Assembly (NCBI GenBank): GCA_018296165.2
Contig: JACKQL020000193.1
Location: forward strand, 1 to 62,112
Source: Termitomyces sp. T153
Lineage: Eukaryota > Basidiomycota > Agaricomycetes > Agaricales > Lyophyllaceae
Length of the DNA stretch: 62,112 nt
Direction of reading: 5' to 3'
The stretch's first letter is position 1; each line of letters opens with the position of its first letter. The notes under the pieces are model-generated. The model did no database searches. It was not told where the DNA came from and saw only the letters and a program-made list of their open reading frames with translations. Shown here one piece after another: positions 21,684 to 33,049 of the stretch. The position numbers and the translations under genes were made by a program.

Positions 21684-22639
21684 TGTCACGACCCGCTCCC
21701 TAGACCCCAACACTGCCCCCAGCCCCCTCCAATGCTCCGCCAAACTCCCCAACCCTTGCCCACCCTCCACGCCCACTTCAGGCAACTCCAACACTCCCTT
21801 GGCAAACCCTGATGGTTCCTTGATCAACTCCAATGCCTTCTCCACAGCAGTTGACACATCCCCTGAATTCCCCTGGACTCCTGAGGCTTCCCCCGACCTT
21901 GGAATAATCTGCTTTTCAACTGATCTCATCAGAATGTCACTGCTGCCCACTCCAAGATTGCACCCGACAACTGTCAACTTCACACAGTTCCGTCAAGCCC
22001 GCTGCCATATCCTCTGCCCTCCAGAACCACTCAGTAGTAGGTATATAAGTCGTAGAGTAACCCCTGGTACTTTAGTCTTGATATTGCATTTACTAGTTTC
22101 CTATGTCTCATCTCTTGTCTCATCACTGTTTCTATTTTTAGTTTCAAATCTATCTCTTTTCTCTGTCTCATCTCGCCTCATCTCTGCTTTGTCTTGACTG
22201 TGTATATTTCCTTTGTCCTCCTAAGTTCCTTTCACCTCCAATGTCAGTACAAACCCTGCACATGCGTTATGACCCAAACATTCTTACAACTCCAGACCTC
22301 GCTCCCTGCTCAGCCCAGGAACCCACCATGCCTTGGTGATCTCCCATCAAACTCCAGCTCTGCTCCCATCAATTGTGAAGCCTCCACTTACCCTGCATTC
22401 TGTTTACACACCCATGAACTTGTTCTGACACCCGTCCAGGGCCGACATCTAATATACTTGGTCTTAGACATCCCTGCACCACTCCAAACTGGCTCAGACC
22501 GCCCCCCTCCTAGCTCCCCCTCACAAGTCCCTCCCCTCCACGCCCATCCCAGATGCTTGGTTATAAGTGCAGGGCATTGCATCTGCCTAGTAAGGATTCG
22601 CTAGTGTAGCTGAGCCCTCGTTGTCAGCGGAACCTGACA
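21684..22639 (+). repeat. E2 3' LTR (956 bp)
   Basis: TGTCACGACCC start and CGGAACCTGACA end. TATATAA at 22042-22048. Collinear with the split 5' LTR and with the solo LTR at 16223-17170. On its minus strand it must also hold, or lead into, the promoter of the antisense gene, whose ATG is only 34 bp away. Confidence 0.85.
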
Positions 22640-23682
22640 CCCCCAAACTCCCCCTCACCCCCAAAGCATCTCCGCTGGGACAAGCCATTTCCCAACTGAC
22701 CCCTGCGCTGCCCCTGCCCAAAGAAGCATCCACCAATACAACACCAACAGCCCTCCAAACTCTAGGGAGTGTCAGAAGTACATAAGACCCCTCTGCCCAT
22801 CTCTGGACTTACCCTTGGCCAGGAAAGCAATGTCACATAGATGACCTAGAACCCAAAAACCTTGACTCCAGACCAGAAGGAACTTGTTGGGACTGATCAC
22901 TCTGAACCCCACTCCCTCATCATCGACACTCTGGAGCACACCAAAGCACCACCTGAGCATGCCTGCCCATAGATACAATACTCTGGAGCACAACTTTGAC
23001 CAGAACCAACACTCCAGAGTGCAGCAAAGCCCCAATCCCACGTGCCCTTCACCAAATACAATACTCCGGAGCTCAACAAAACCCCACCATGCACAACCCC
23101 ACCAAAACGTAAACCTCCAGGCACCCCCAACCAAGGAATTGCAACCCTCACCTAAGGGAGTACCTCCACCTCCACGCTGACCAAATCCACAGCATAGATG
23201 GCATGGAAAACAGCCCCCTGCCAACTTACTACAGGGACCACCCTACCCTGGGGGCTCTGCCACTAAGCCGCCAGGGACTCCCTCCTCTGACTGACTACAC
23301 CCCAAGAATGGACCTCACCCCACCACCCCCACCATTGTTAAAAAGGACCTCCACCACTCCACCACCTGTGTTGGCATAAAGGCCAGACCGCTGGAAGACC
23401 TCTGCCCCTCCCGCCAGCCGCACCAACAAAAGACCAAAGCCCCGACCACCCTGAACACACGTCAAAGACTTGGAGGTCCACCCCCTTGAACCAGCACAAT
23501 GCACATCTCTGCCACAGACTGAAGAAAACCCCTACACCCTTGGTCCGAGACCCCAAGAATCAAACCCAGCAACACCACCCAAAAACGCCACAGAACTCCG
23601 CAGGAAGACTCCCAACACCCCTGCCAAGCCTTGGGAACTCTTCCTACGGCGCTCTGCCCCGTCCCAACAACTCCAGGACTAG
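22640..23682 (+). pseudogene. E1 internal remnant to pol stop
   Basis: C-rich decayed sequence with no complete domain. Its right end (about 23640-23682, TAG at 23680) aligns with the end of E2 pol, and the following GGGCATTAGTGGGC block matches E2 downstream of its stop. A short element with CTCTGGAGCACA is repeated near 22927, 22977 and 23061. Most of pol is absent, supporting a non-autonomous E1. Confidence 0.5.
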
Positions 23683-23913
23683 CCAACACAGAGGGCATTA
23701 GTGGGCTTAACTCCCACCTCTGGATCCACTAGGAATTCAACTCCCACCAGCACCCCTGCATATTTCACTTACCTCACCCTCACATAAATTAAAGTCTCAC
23801 TTCACACACCCAGGAATGATGAAGATGCATTGGAAGTACAAAAAAAAATATAATACAAGGCAGAATGGGGCAGCGAACTCAAAGACAACAAGAAGTGGGG
23901 CCCGACCACCCCC

Positions 23914-25700
23914 TCACTCTTCCCCCAGAACCCCCACCATCCCTACCCCCAAATCAATCTCCATCTGGGCCCGCACCACCACCAAGACCTCCACCAACCT
24001 TGGCAAAGCCTCCCCCGCATCTGCTGCCACTTCCCACCATGACTCTGGGGCCACTGCATTATGCCGCTGATGCCCCGCCAGCAACCTCTCCACCCTTACC
24101 ATCCCCTGCTGCAACTCCAGAGGCTGACTCACAGACATCTGCACCAACCCATCTTGGATCGACGCAAATGCCATGGAGGCACTGTCCAAGAGAACCCAGT
24201 GCTCCTGCACCCAGCCTGACCCCAAAAACGACCCATTTTAGTAACAGGCAGAGAATTGGGAAAGACACTTATGAAGGATCCCTGTGCATCCTGAAGCGGC
24301 CTCATTGGCCAGCCAATCCTCCCTCTGCCTCACTGCCTCCAACTCCACCCATAGCAAACCACCCTCCAGTGCCATTCCCCACTCCTCTGCCTTCTCCATG
24401 GGCCGCACCTCCTGCTGCATCAGACACTCCCACAAGCCCCATACCTCTAACACTCGCTCCGTTGCCACTCACACCAAGGTGTTCTGCACCCGCTCCAACA
24501 CCTCCTTCTCCACCCATGCTGTGTCTTGATCCTCCCTCACCCATTGGAGCTCCCCCTCCCATGCCATTAATGCTGCCATTAGAACCTCCACCTGCTTGCA
24601 AAGGAAGACCTCCGTGATCAAAGGCGTGGGCTCCAGAGAACTTGACACCTGTTCTAAGGGCATGCCCAGAGTAGGAGAGTAAATGTGAGACCCCAGAGGC
24701 CCCGCCATTAGCTTGTGCCCCACGGCCTCTTGCTGGGCCCTGCCCCCAACAGCAGGGAAGCTCTCTGCTTCCCATGGTCCACCACCGAGGATGCCCCCTC
24801 CCTCTGCCCACCCTGCAGAGGCCCCACCTTCCCCACAGACCACTCCACGCTCCCCTCCCCTGACACTCAGGTCTTCTGCACCTCACCCAACTGACCCTGC
24901 ACCCAGTCCTTGTCCCACCCCTGCTCTGTAGCAATGCATGCCGCTCACCACTCCAACAAAATTGAGCACTTATCATGGCTCGTGCGACATGGAAGGCAAA
25001 CAGAAGTGTCATGTTGCAAGCCCACGGAGGGCACATCAAAAACACAGGCCTTGCCCTACCACACACAGAGAACACACTAAAAACAACTGATTAGCACACA
25101 CAACAAAAGAGAACTCAAAGACTCACTGGGGCCTCATTTTAACACCATGCTAGCATCAGGGGGCCCCGAGCTCATGCCAATGCCCTTGCAAACTCCTCTG
25201 CCATCACCTCCACCTAAGGGATTCACTGCAACAGTGGGACCCCTTCCGCGTCCCCCGCCACCAATCTGGGCACTGCAGAATGGAATTTGGCCTGCCTAGG
25301 ACCCCCCAAGGAACCCACCACTGCCACGGACAACTCTGCAAAACTCTGTCAGCCACCCCGAGAAAACAAGTTGATACTACTCATGACTCCAGTACATGGC
25401 ACTAGCTCAGCACCAACACTTGAACTCTTCCCCCTTGCTGTCATACATGATCACCTTGTCTGTGTCTGAAAACAACGGGGCGGGGGAAGCAGCTGAGTAA
25501 CTGGGAGAGGACATGACAAAAGATTTGGAAAGCCCCAGAGTACGTCCAAGGCTTTTTAATTGATTGGGAAGAACCCCCTGATGAAGCAGCGGCCATGCTT
25601 TGACTTCACCTCCCATGCCACCATCACTCATTGCAGATTGATCAATATTACTTGGTTTCAACTCCCATGCCCCCGCTGATCCCTGACCCGCTCCCTGCAT
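23914..25700 (-). pseudogene. E1 antisense gene: six-Cys cluster plus coiled-coil protein
   Basis: Homologue of the E2 antisense gene. ATG at 25700 (MQGAGQGSAGAWELKPSNID) is 32 bp from the 3' LTR. Exon 1 ends with an APxP-like ...EAP codon series before a perfect GTGAGT donor. Exon 2 begins C-x2-C-x6-C-x15-C-x2-C-x6-C (25076-24966; CLPCRTSHDKC is the second half), then TEQGWDKDWVQGQLGE. The coiled-coil and C-terminal parts are diverged (REDWLANEAASG; LELQQGMVRVERLLAGHQRH) and end at 23914. Stops lie inside the cluster (Trp-stop-Gly) and after LLEW. Despite heavy decay, all six Cys, the intron and the order are kept. Proline-rich plus-strand readings of the same bases are shadows. Confidence 0.72.
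25077..25126 (-). other. Intron of E1 antisense gene (50 bp, intact signals)
   Basis: GTGAGT donor, CTAATCA branch-like site and TTTTTAG acceptor. It is the best preserved of the four introns. Phase 0, directly before the first cluster cysteine. Confidence 0.8.
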
Positions 25701-25731
25701 TTCAAGGGTCTTGACACTGAAGGGGGGGTGA

Positions 25732-26908
25732 TGTCATGACTTGTTCCCTGGACCCCTGTACATTGCCCAACAAATCCCTGTCCCCCCAGAACCTCCCCCA
25801 ACGCTCCATCAAACTTTCCCAGCACTCTGCACCTACTCCGGCTAACTCCGATGCATCTTCAGCTAACCCCAATGCATTCTTGGCTAACTCCAATGGCCCC
25901 CTGGCTAACTCCAATGGCCCCCTGGCCAACTCCAACGTCTTCTCCACAGCCACCAGTGCTTCCTCTGGATCTCCTAAGCCCCTGGGACCACTCCCCCACT
26001 GTGCCTAACCCCGTTACATGTCATCAACTCAACACCCTAGTTCCTCTGACTTACCTTGGAGTATCACGATGACCTTGGAACTGCCTGCATCAACAATTGA
26101 TCCCATCAACATATCAACGTGGCCCACCCTCTGGTTGTAACTGACACCTGTCAACTCCGTCAAGCTCTGCCAAGCCCCACCACTACAGCCGACATTCTTG
26201 GAGCTCTCCAGTAGTCAGTATATAAGACGTAGAGTAGCTCTTTGTACTCTAGTCTTGAGATTACCTGCCTTAGCTGATGTGTTTCTAATTGTTTCTTCTT
26301 GTGTTTCATGTTCCATGTCTCATTTTCCTTATTCTCAGTCTCCCAGTCTTGTCTCGTCTCTATTCCATTATCATTTCATTATTGTTCCATGTCTCTGCCT
26401 GAATCTATTCTCATTCTTGTCTCGTCTCCATCTCATTTCATTTGACTCCATCTCATCTTGTTTGATTCCATCTATCATGTTCAAGTCCTCTTAACCATAA
26501 ATGCCCTCACAAACTCCACAATTACAATTACAAACCTCCAACACTCCTTCACCAACTCTGGACCTCGCTACATGCTTGGCTCCAAACCCTATCAATCCCC
26601 ATTGATCCCCCATCAGAACTCCAGCTCCACTCCTGTCATTTGTGTAGCCTCCCCCTCCTCCGCACCCACAATACTCATATACGGACTTATGCCTGAACCC
26701 CACCAAGCCTGTCCCCCTTCCCCGCAACTCATCCTCTACTCCTCTGGACCTCCCTGGACTTGCTCAGATCAATTCCCACTAACTATCCTCACAAATCCCC
26801 AGTGTTTGGAACACCTCTGAGTGCTCAGTTATCAGTGCAGGGAATCACGTCCACCTAGTAAGGACTTGCCCAGTGTAGCTGAGCCCCCATGGTCAGCAGA
26901 ACCTGACA
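25732..26908 (+). repeat. E1 3' LTR (1177 bp), preceded by purine tract 25719-25731
   Basis: TGTCATGAC start and AGAACCTGACA end, then the TSD AGTTT (26909-26913). Collinear with the E1 5' LTR. Confidence 0.85.
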
Positions 26909-26913
26909 AGTTT

Positions 26914-26972
26914 GGCAGGGCATTGGGGAGGACTGGAAATGATGTTGGGAGTCTAGGGAGCAGGTCATGACA
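26914..26972 (-). repeat. E0 3' LTR, final 59 bp
   Basis: It ends GGAGCAGGTCATGACA and is followed by the complement of the purine tract (TCACCCCCCCTTC). It completes the LTR that begins at 3064. Confidence 0.8.
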
Positions 26973-27005
26973 TCACCCCCCCTTCAGCATCGAGACCCTC
27001 AAGAC

Positions 27006-28399
27006 ATAGGGCACAGTTTGGAGGTCAGCAGGGCATGGGAATCAAAGTTGAGCAATATTGATCAGACCACAGTAGCAGTGGCGGCATGGGGAACAAAGTC
27101 AAAGCATGGCCACCATTTATCAGGGGGTCCCTCCCAAGTTATTAAAAAAGGGTCAGACATACCCCAGAATTCCCAAACTTTTTCAATGTTGTCTTCCACA
27201 TACTCCCCAGCAGTGTCCCCCTCTTCCTCAGCACAGTCTTCCTCCCCTTCCTCTGAGAATTCTGAGGGTCGCCAAGATTGTAAATGCATGCAAGCAATAT
27301 ACTGGAGTTGTGAGTGCAATCTTGTCTGTGTGCTTCGAAGTGCTGACAGAAACCTTGACAGAGTTATCTGCAGCAGTAGCAGGTCCCTCAGGGCTGTTGT
27401 TGGATGGAGCCCTGGCACAGTCAGCAGGGGCAGTCCCCACTTTGCAATCCAAAACTGCCCTGGCCCCTAGGTTGGTCTGACCTGTTCCATTGGCTTCCAA
27501 GGTCATGCAGGCAGAGGTGACACCTGAGCAGTTTGCAGCTGCTGTGGGGCAGGCAAGGGGTCCCCCAACCCTTGAGTGGTGTCAAGTGGCGGCCCCAGTG
27601 AGTAACAGTGGGATTCCATTTTTTTTTCTCTAACTAATTTATTCTGTAATATTTGTCCTGTGTTTAATGGGGAGAACATTGCAACTTTGAGGAGCAGGGG
27701 AGTCATGGTCAGCCACAGAGGCCTTTCTGCAGCATCAAGTGGAGGGGTTGGAGCGGTTGCTAGCAACCCATAAGGAGGAGGTCTGTAGGATTGGGGAGGA
27801 CTGGGACATGATGTGGAGGAAGCGGGACAAGGTGCAGAGGGACAGGGACATAGCGTGGAGGGATCAGGACCTGGCCATGGGGACAGCCTCGGAGCGGCTG
27901 GTCCAACTCCAGCAGGTGCAGGCTTGTCTGAGGCAGTCAGAGGCACGGGCAGAGGAGGGGTGGGGCATAGGGGTGCCATGGGCAGTGGCAGAGAGGGCAC
28001 AGAGGCAGGAGGAGTGGCTTGCCAATGAGGTGGCCTCAGAATAGCAGGGGGTGCTTCATGAGTCTCTTCCTTTTCATTCCCTGTTCTTCATCCAACTGAG
28101 CTGTCCCTGCTTCAGCAGACTGCACCAGAAAACATCACATTCTCCTTGACGGGGCATCAGTGGCACTGGGGTCCATTCACAACAGGCTGGTGAGGATGCC
28201 TAGGGACCTCCCTCTAGAGCTGGGGCAGGGGGTTACACAGATGGGGTGCCTGCTGGTAGGGCATCAGCAGAGGGCAATGATGGACATGAAGGAACCTCTC
28301 CTGGAGCATCCAGAGGTTCTGGCAACGGTGGTAGCGCAACTGGAGGTGGACATAGTAGAGAGGATAGTGGAGGTAGAACTGGAGGAGAAGGGGCAGTAG
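27006..28399 (+). pseudogene. E0 antisense gene, cluster region deleted
   Basis: Same gene as in E2, here on the plus strand because E0 is minus. The start codon has become ATA at 27006, 34 bp from the LTR. Exon 1 has AWESKLSNIDQTTVAVAAWG, the Ser-rich SSPSSENSEGRQD and ..WCQVAAP before an intact GTGAGT at 27597. A frameshift lies near 27320. The acceptor, the six-Cys cluster and the Gly-rich linker are missing: about 90 A/T-rich bases lead straight to the coiled coil (GLERLLATHKEEVCRIGEDW, from about 27742), which is the best preserved. The C-terminal block (ALGSIHNRLVRMPRDLP..; PEVLATVVAQLEVDI) is open at 28160-28399. Confidence 0.72.
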
Positions 28400-28624
28400 G
28401 GGATTTTCTTGGACTCATTTTCTTGTGTTCTGAGCCCGCTCATACCTCTGTAATATTATGTATTTTATATATACAGCCGTCTTTAGACCTTCAGCCTGGA
28501 TGAGTAACTCTTTTTAGTATCAAGTGAGGGGGAGTGAATAAAACACATAGGCGGTACTCATAGGAGTTGAATCCCTGGTAAATCTAGAAGCGGGGGTTAT
28601 CCCCTCTATTGCCATCTGTGTTCA

Positions 28625-29090
28625 CTAGTCCCAGAGGCCCCAGGGCTTAGTGAGGTGCCATCAATGGAAGTCCCAGAGTTCATTGGGGACTCCATCAAGG
28701 TTTTTTTGGGGTTCCCACATGTCATCCTCAGGTCCATAGCCCCTCCAGCAGACCAAGTACTGGGGTCAGCCGCAGATCACATGAGAGTCAAGAATTTGGT
28801 CAACCTCATAGTAGTACTTGTCTTCAACTTCAATGGGGGGTGGTCAGCTGGGGCATTGGCCAAGGAAGGGGTCTGGACTATGTCTTTTGAGGAGTTGGAC
28901 ATGGAACATGGGGTGGAGGCCTTTCAAGCCCAGAGGTAGGTCAAGTTTGTAGGCATGCATAGAGACCTTCCAGAGGACTTTGAAAGGGCTGAGGCATTTG
29001 TGATCAAGCTTGATGGAGGGCCTCTGGGTCTTGAGATTTTGTCAATTGAGCCAGACCAAGGTGCCAGAGGGCCAGTCAGGGGTTAGTTTG
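28625..29090 (-). pseudogene. E0 chromodomain and integrase C-terminus
   Basis: On the minus strand the pol stop (TAG, 28625-28627) is preceded by a chromodomain ([18 protein letters not shown] region, about 28630-28830). The integrase C-terminal segment lies upstream of that (about 28930-29090). Same order as E2 without the S-C insertion. Frameshifts separate the parts. Confidence 0.7.
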
Positions 29091-29960
29091 CATCAGGCAT
29101 TGGCATGCTTGGAGTAGGCTTGATTGGTGGTATTGATCTTGTCCCAGAGGAACTGGTGGAGGGATCAGAGGTCCTCAGCAACTTTGTGGGCGATGTGGGA
29201 GGGGATGTCTTCAATAGATAGGGTGAGTCGGGGGTTGTAGCCCTTGTTGGCATAGAAGGGGAAAACTCTGGTGGCAGAGTGGAGTGTCTTGTTGTAGGTA
29301 AACTTGGTGAGGGGGAGTTCTGCACACCAGTCATTCTGTAAATAGTTAATGTAAAGGTGGAGATACTATTCCAATGTCTGGTTTACTTGTTCTGTTTGTC
29401 TGTTGGTCTCCAGGTGATAGGCAGTGGAGAGGCTAGTTTTGATTTTGAGCACCTTGCACAGCAATTGCCAGAAATGGAATATGAACAGAGGTCCATGGTT
29501 GGGGACAATGTCATTCAGGAGTCCATGCTTGGAGAATACATGTTCCAGAAACAGTTTGGCAAACTCTGAAGCATTGTCAGTGGTGTGGCAAGGGATGAAT
29601 AGGGCTTGCTTGGTGAGGCAGCAGACAATGATGAGGATTGCATTAAAACCTTTGGAGTCAGGGAGTTTGACGATGTGATCCATTAATATTGAGGACCAGG
29701 GGCATCAGCCAATGGGGAGGGGCTTCAAGAATTCATGGGGGCAATGGTGGAGTACCTTGGCCTGGAGACAACGTTTGCAGGCCCTTATGTATCACATGAT
29801 GTCCTTCATTTCTAGCCAAAAGTAAGTCTAGAAGATGAGTTAAAGAGTCTTACAAATTCCTGGATGCCCCCAGAGCTTGTGGTCATGGTGTTGCCAGAGT
29901 ATGTCAAGACAGATGGACTTGTGGTCTAGAGCATAAATTTGTCCACTCTGGAGCAGGAGG
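29091..29960 (-). pseudogene. E0 integrase core
   Basis: MDHIVKLPDSKGF, SEFAKLFLEHVFSKHG and NRQTEQVNQTLE (29683-29366) match the E2 integrase core. The N-terminal H2C2 region and IPPEHLHAVLMLNEEG lie at about 29840-30120. Stops and small indels break the frame. It is uninterrupted here, which confirms the E2 layout. Confidence 0.75.
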
Positions 29961-30179
29961 CAGTGGTCTGGGAACAGCAAAAAGGGGTTTTTGGCACTCA
30001 ACTCATTGGAGTTGTTGCGGGGGTCATGCTGAGTGAAGAAGGAGTCCAGGAGCAAATTTCTGATTTGATGGAGGATTCCTTCTTCATTTAACATCAGCAC
30101 GGCATGTAGATGTTCAGGGGGGATTACCACTTGATGGTTGAATGTGTTCCATTCAGCTTCAAATGACTTTTTTGGATAC

Positions 30180-31640
30180 ACGTCAGACCTTTGAGTGAGG
30201 GCATCAGGCTTCACGCCAAGTCATCTGGGGTGGTAGTGGATGGTGAAGTCATACTCTGAGAGGGTTTTGGACCATCAAGCTTGGTGGCAGCTGAGCTGTT
30301 TCGTGGTCATGAAGTATTGCAGGTTGTTGTGGTCAGAGTAGACTTGGATGTGGTGCAGGAATCCCTTGAGGTAGGCCCACCACTGACAGAAGGCTTCGAC
30401 AATCATGAGGAGTTCTTTGTCATAAATGTCATAGTTGAGTTCCATGGGGATCATCAATTGGGTGTAGAAGGCAACAGGATGGAGATCCTTGCCTCCAGCA
30501 TCTGACTAGGAGAGTATTCCAGCAATAGCATAGTTGGAGGTGTCGCATTTGAGTACAATTGGCAGGGAGGGGTTGAAATGGTGGAAGACTGGAGTGGAGG
30601 TGAAGGCCTTCTTCAGGAGGAGAAATATGCTTTGGCACTTGCTGTCCCAATCCCAAGGAGTGTCCTTCCATGTGAGTCGGTTGAGGGGTTTGGTGATTCC
30701 AGAGTAGTTGTTGATGAAATGGCAATAAAAGTTAGCAAACCCCAGGAATGACTGTACCTCCTTGATGTTCTGCAATGGGGGCCAGTTGAGTATGGCATTG
30801 ACTTTGGTGGGGTCCATGCGCATGCCATCAGGAGTGACAATGACCCCAAGGTATTCGACCTCTGTCATGTGGAAGGAGCATTTCTTGGGTTTGGTGTGGA
30901 AGTGATACTCCTGGAGTCATTTCAAGATGTGGTGGACATGCTCCAAATGCTCCGCAGGCAAATTGGAGTAGATCAGGATGTTGTCCAGGTACACAATAAC
31001 AAAGATGTCATTCATGTCATGGAAGATGTTGTTCATAAAGTACTGGAAAGTGGCAGGGGAGTTAGTCATTCTGAAGGGCATTACAAGGTACTCAAAGAGG
31101 CCATAGTGGGTGCAAAAGGTGATCTTCCATTCATGTTCCAGAGCAATCTGGACGTTGTTGTAGCTGGAGCGGAGGTCTATCTTAGTGTAGATCTTGGCAC
31201 TGTGGAGGTGGTCAACAAGGTCTCTGATCAGGGGGAGAGGATATGAGTTTTTCTTGGTGACTTTGTTGAGTCCCCAATAATCAACACAGAGTTGAAGTGA
31301 TCTGTCTTTCTTCTTGGCAAACAGGACCAGAGTGCCAGTAGCAGAGATTGACAGGCATATGAAGCCCTTGCCAAGCATGTTGTTGAGGTACTCCTTCAGG
31401 GCCCGAAGCTCAATTTCGGACATGTTGTAGATCTTGCCAAATGGGAATGAGGCACCCTCTTCAAGATCAATCTTGTGGTCATAGAAGTGGTGCAGGGGAA
31501 GTTCTTTGGCACTCCCTTCAGAGAACACGTTAGCGAACTCATGATACTCCAGGGGGACTACTTCAGATAGGATCTGTTCCTCCGTTTTGCTCTCTGGCAT
31601 GGTGGTTCCTGCATGGAGGTGCTCCTCCAGTAGGGCTGGC
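30180..31640 (-). pseudogene. E0 reverse transcriptase and RNase H
   Basis: RNase H (30868-30275) contains VLKCDTSNYA and VYSDHNNLQYF with both Asp kept. Reverse transcriptase (31801-30917) is nearly open: [50 protein letters not shown] and VYLDNILIYSN. The catalytic YLDD has become YLDN by one G-to-A change, so it would be inactive. The 294-residue frame is the longest intact RT piece of this family here and shows the codons deleted in E2. Confidence 0.8.
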
Positions 31641-31859
31641 ATGATTTGTAACTGGAAGGCAGGAGTGCCATCTTGTAGGATGTGTGCAAAGGAGATGGCG
31701 CCAATGATTTTAATGCCGAGGTTTCCAGAGTCGATGGAGGTGGATGTTGGGGTGGAAGTGGTCGAGTCCGGAGTGGTGGTGGAGTTGGTTGGGGGGGTCA
31801 AGCATTGTTGGTTGGAGTACTGTGGGCCTTTGTATTGATTCCAAGGTATGTTGGGAGGC

Positions 31860-32960
31860 AGTCATCGTAATTTGATCGAGGGTGACCGAGGTGGAGTTGC
31901 ACTTTCTTCACTGTCAGGGTCACTGTTGGAGGTTGAGGGGCTCTGGGTTGCTCCAGAGGTGCTGGCACTGGGGTCAGAGATCTCAGAGTCTAAAATAGAC
32001 TGGAGACAGAGGGGGATGGTAGCCACTAAACTTGCTTCAGGGCTGGGAAATTGCATGGTGAGGTTCTTCCAGTCAATGTCAGGGTTGACATCTTACAGCT
32101 ACAGAAGTCTGAGCACAATTGGGGTCAACAGGAGTAGTTGGGTGATGAAGAGCCGGGCCTGCAACTGCAGGTCATTGTCTTGTCAAGGGTGAGGGCGGTG
32201 TTGTGGTATTGGGTGATCTCTATTGTGGTGGGGCTCCCATTGAATAGTTGGAGCTCAAGGAGTTTGTCAAGGTTGTTGCATTGGAGGTCAAATCGACTGC
32301 TGATGAAGGTACTAGAGGTGCCGCTGTCAATGAGGGCGGGGAGTACCTTGGGCAAGCTGTCAAGTCAAACATTGATGACAAACGACCACACAGACCTGGA
32401 GTGGAGCTCCAGAGGAGTCCAGGAGTGGTCAATCATAGTCTTGGAGTTCTCGGAGGAGGGTGAGACATCAAAGGGTACCAGTTCAGAGTTGGTGGGGTTG
32501 TCCCAGTCAAGGCAGAGGGTAAGGTTGGGCCAGTTGACATGGGGGTTGGTGGAGCAGAGCCATGAGAAGCCTAAGATGATGGGGGCAGAGGGGTGTAGTT
32601 TTGTGACAAGTAGCTGGAGTTCTTGTTGCCGTCCATTGGCAAAAGTCATGGTCATCTCCAGGTGGTGGGTGATGTCCCCAGTGGGGGTGGGGTCACTGTC
32701 AAAGAGCTTGAGGAAGATTGGAGTGGGGAGGCATCAGAGGAGGTGGGGGGCGAGTGCTGCCAGGGACTTGTCAATGAAGTTATCTGTGGTACTGCTATCA
32801 ACTAGGGTGAGGAAGGAGTTGTCAGAGAAGGGGAGGGTGGTGCAGAGGAGAAGGGTGGTGGGGGAGTGAGAGGGGAGGTGTGCTAGGAGGTTGTCCAGAG
32901 CAAGTACCATTGTGTGGAGAAGTGTGGCTGGGGCAGAGAAGACGTTGGGGTCTGGTCTGC
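31860..32960 (-). pseudogene. E0 tandem protease-like domains
   Basis: Domain 2 (about 32355-31900) keeps LIDSGTSSTFISS, an intact aspartic-protease-like loop. Domain 1 (about 32960-32480) contains the ANGRQQELQLLVTKLHPSAP block and a LGFSWL motif. The two-domain arrangement is therefore shared with E2 and not a local duplication. Confidence 0.65.
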
Positions 32961-33049
32961 GGTCTAGTGTGTCTTGAAGACCTAAACTGCCAACTTGTTT
33001 TCCGTGAACTGGTAGTCACAGTCTTTTCCATCAATTGTCCACACAGTGC

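Larger units (their letters stand above)
8741..22639 (+). mobile_element. E2: complete-structure chromodomain Gypsy-1 retrotransposon nested in E1
   Basis: Order: 5' LTR (8741-10639, interrupted by S-B), gag, two protease-like domains, reverse transcriptase, RNase H, integrase (interrupted by a solo LTR), chromodomain (interrupted by S-C), antisense gene, purine tract, 3' LTR (21684-22639). The flanks CTCCC (8736-8740) and CCCCC (22640-22644) are a plausible 5-bp TSD with one transition. Minus its insertions, E2 is about 10.9 kb. Frameshifts and stops mean it is no longer autonomous. It is the best reference for the family in this window and shows that the antisense gene lies inside the element. 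Confidence 0.85.
4032..26908 (+). mobile_element. E1: Gypsy-1 LTR retrotransposon, internally decayed, with nested insertions
   Basis: E1 spans from a 5' LTR (4032-5181) to a 3' LTR (25732-26908) and is flanked by the 5-bp duplication AGTTT. Removing the nested elements (S-A at 6736-7884, E2 at 8741-22639) leaves only about 5.5 kb of internal sequence. Over 2 kb of that is the antisense-gene region next to the 3' LTR. What remains for gag-pol is far too short, and only scraps of reverse transcriptase linker, integrase N-terminus and pol C-terminus are recognisable. E1 may be a non-autonomous deletion derivative. It sits inside the 3' LTR of E0 and is therefore younger than E0. Confidence 0.8.

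Noticed and set aside
22927..23075. CTCTGGAGCACA repeats in E1
   Set aside because: Three loose copies with uneven spacing; related ACTCCGGA words are common across Gypsy-1, so probably compositional.
23865..24617. 250-residue Pro-rich plus-strand frame in E1
   Set aside because: It is the opposite strand of the coiled-coil antisense gene; E0, E2 and E3 conserve the antisense frame instead.
24302..25075. 257-residue minus-strand frame in E1
   Set aside because: Out of frame with the conserved six-Cys/coiled-coil reading; open only through base composition.
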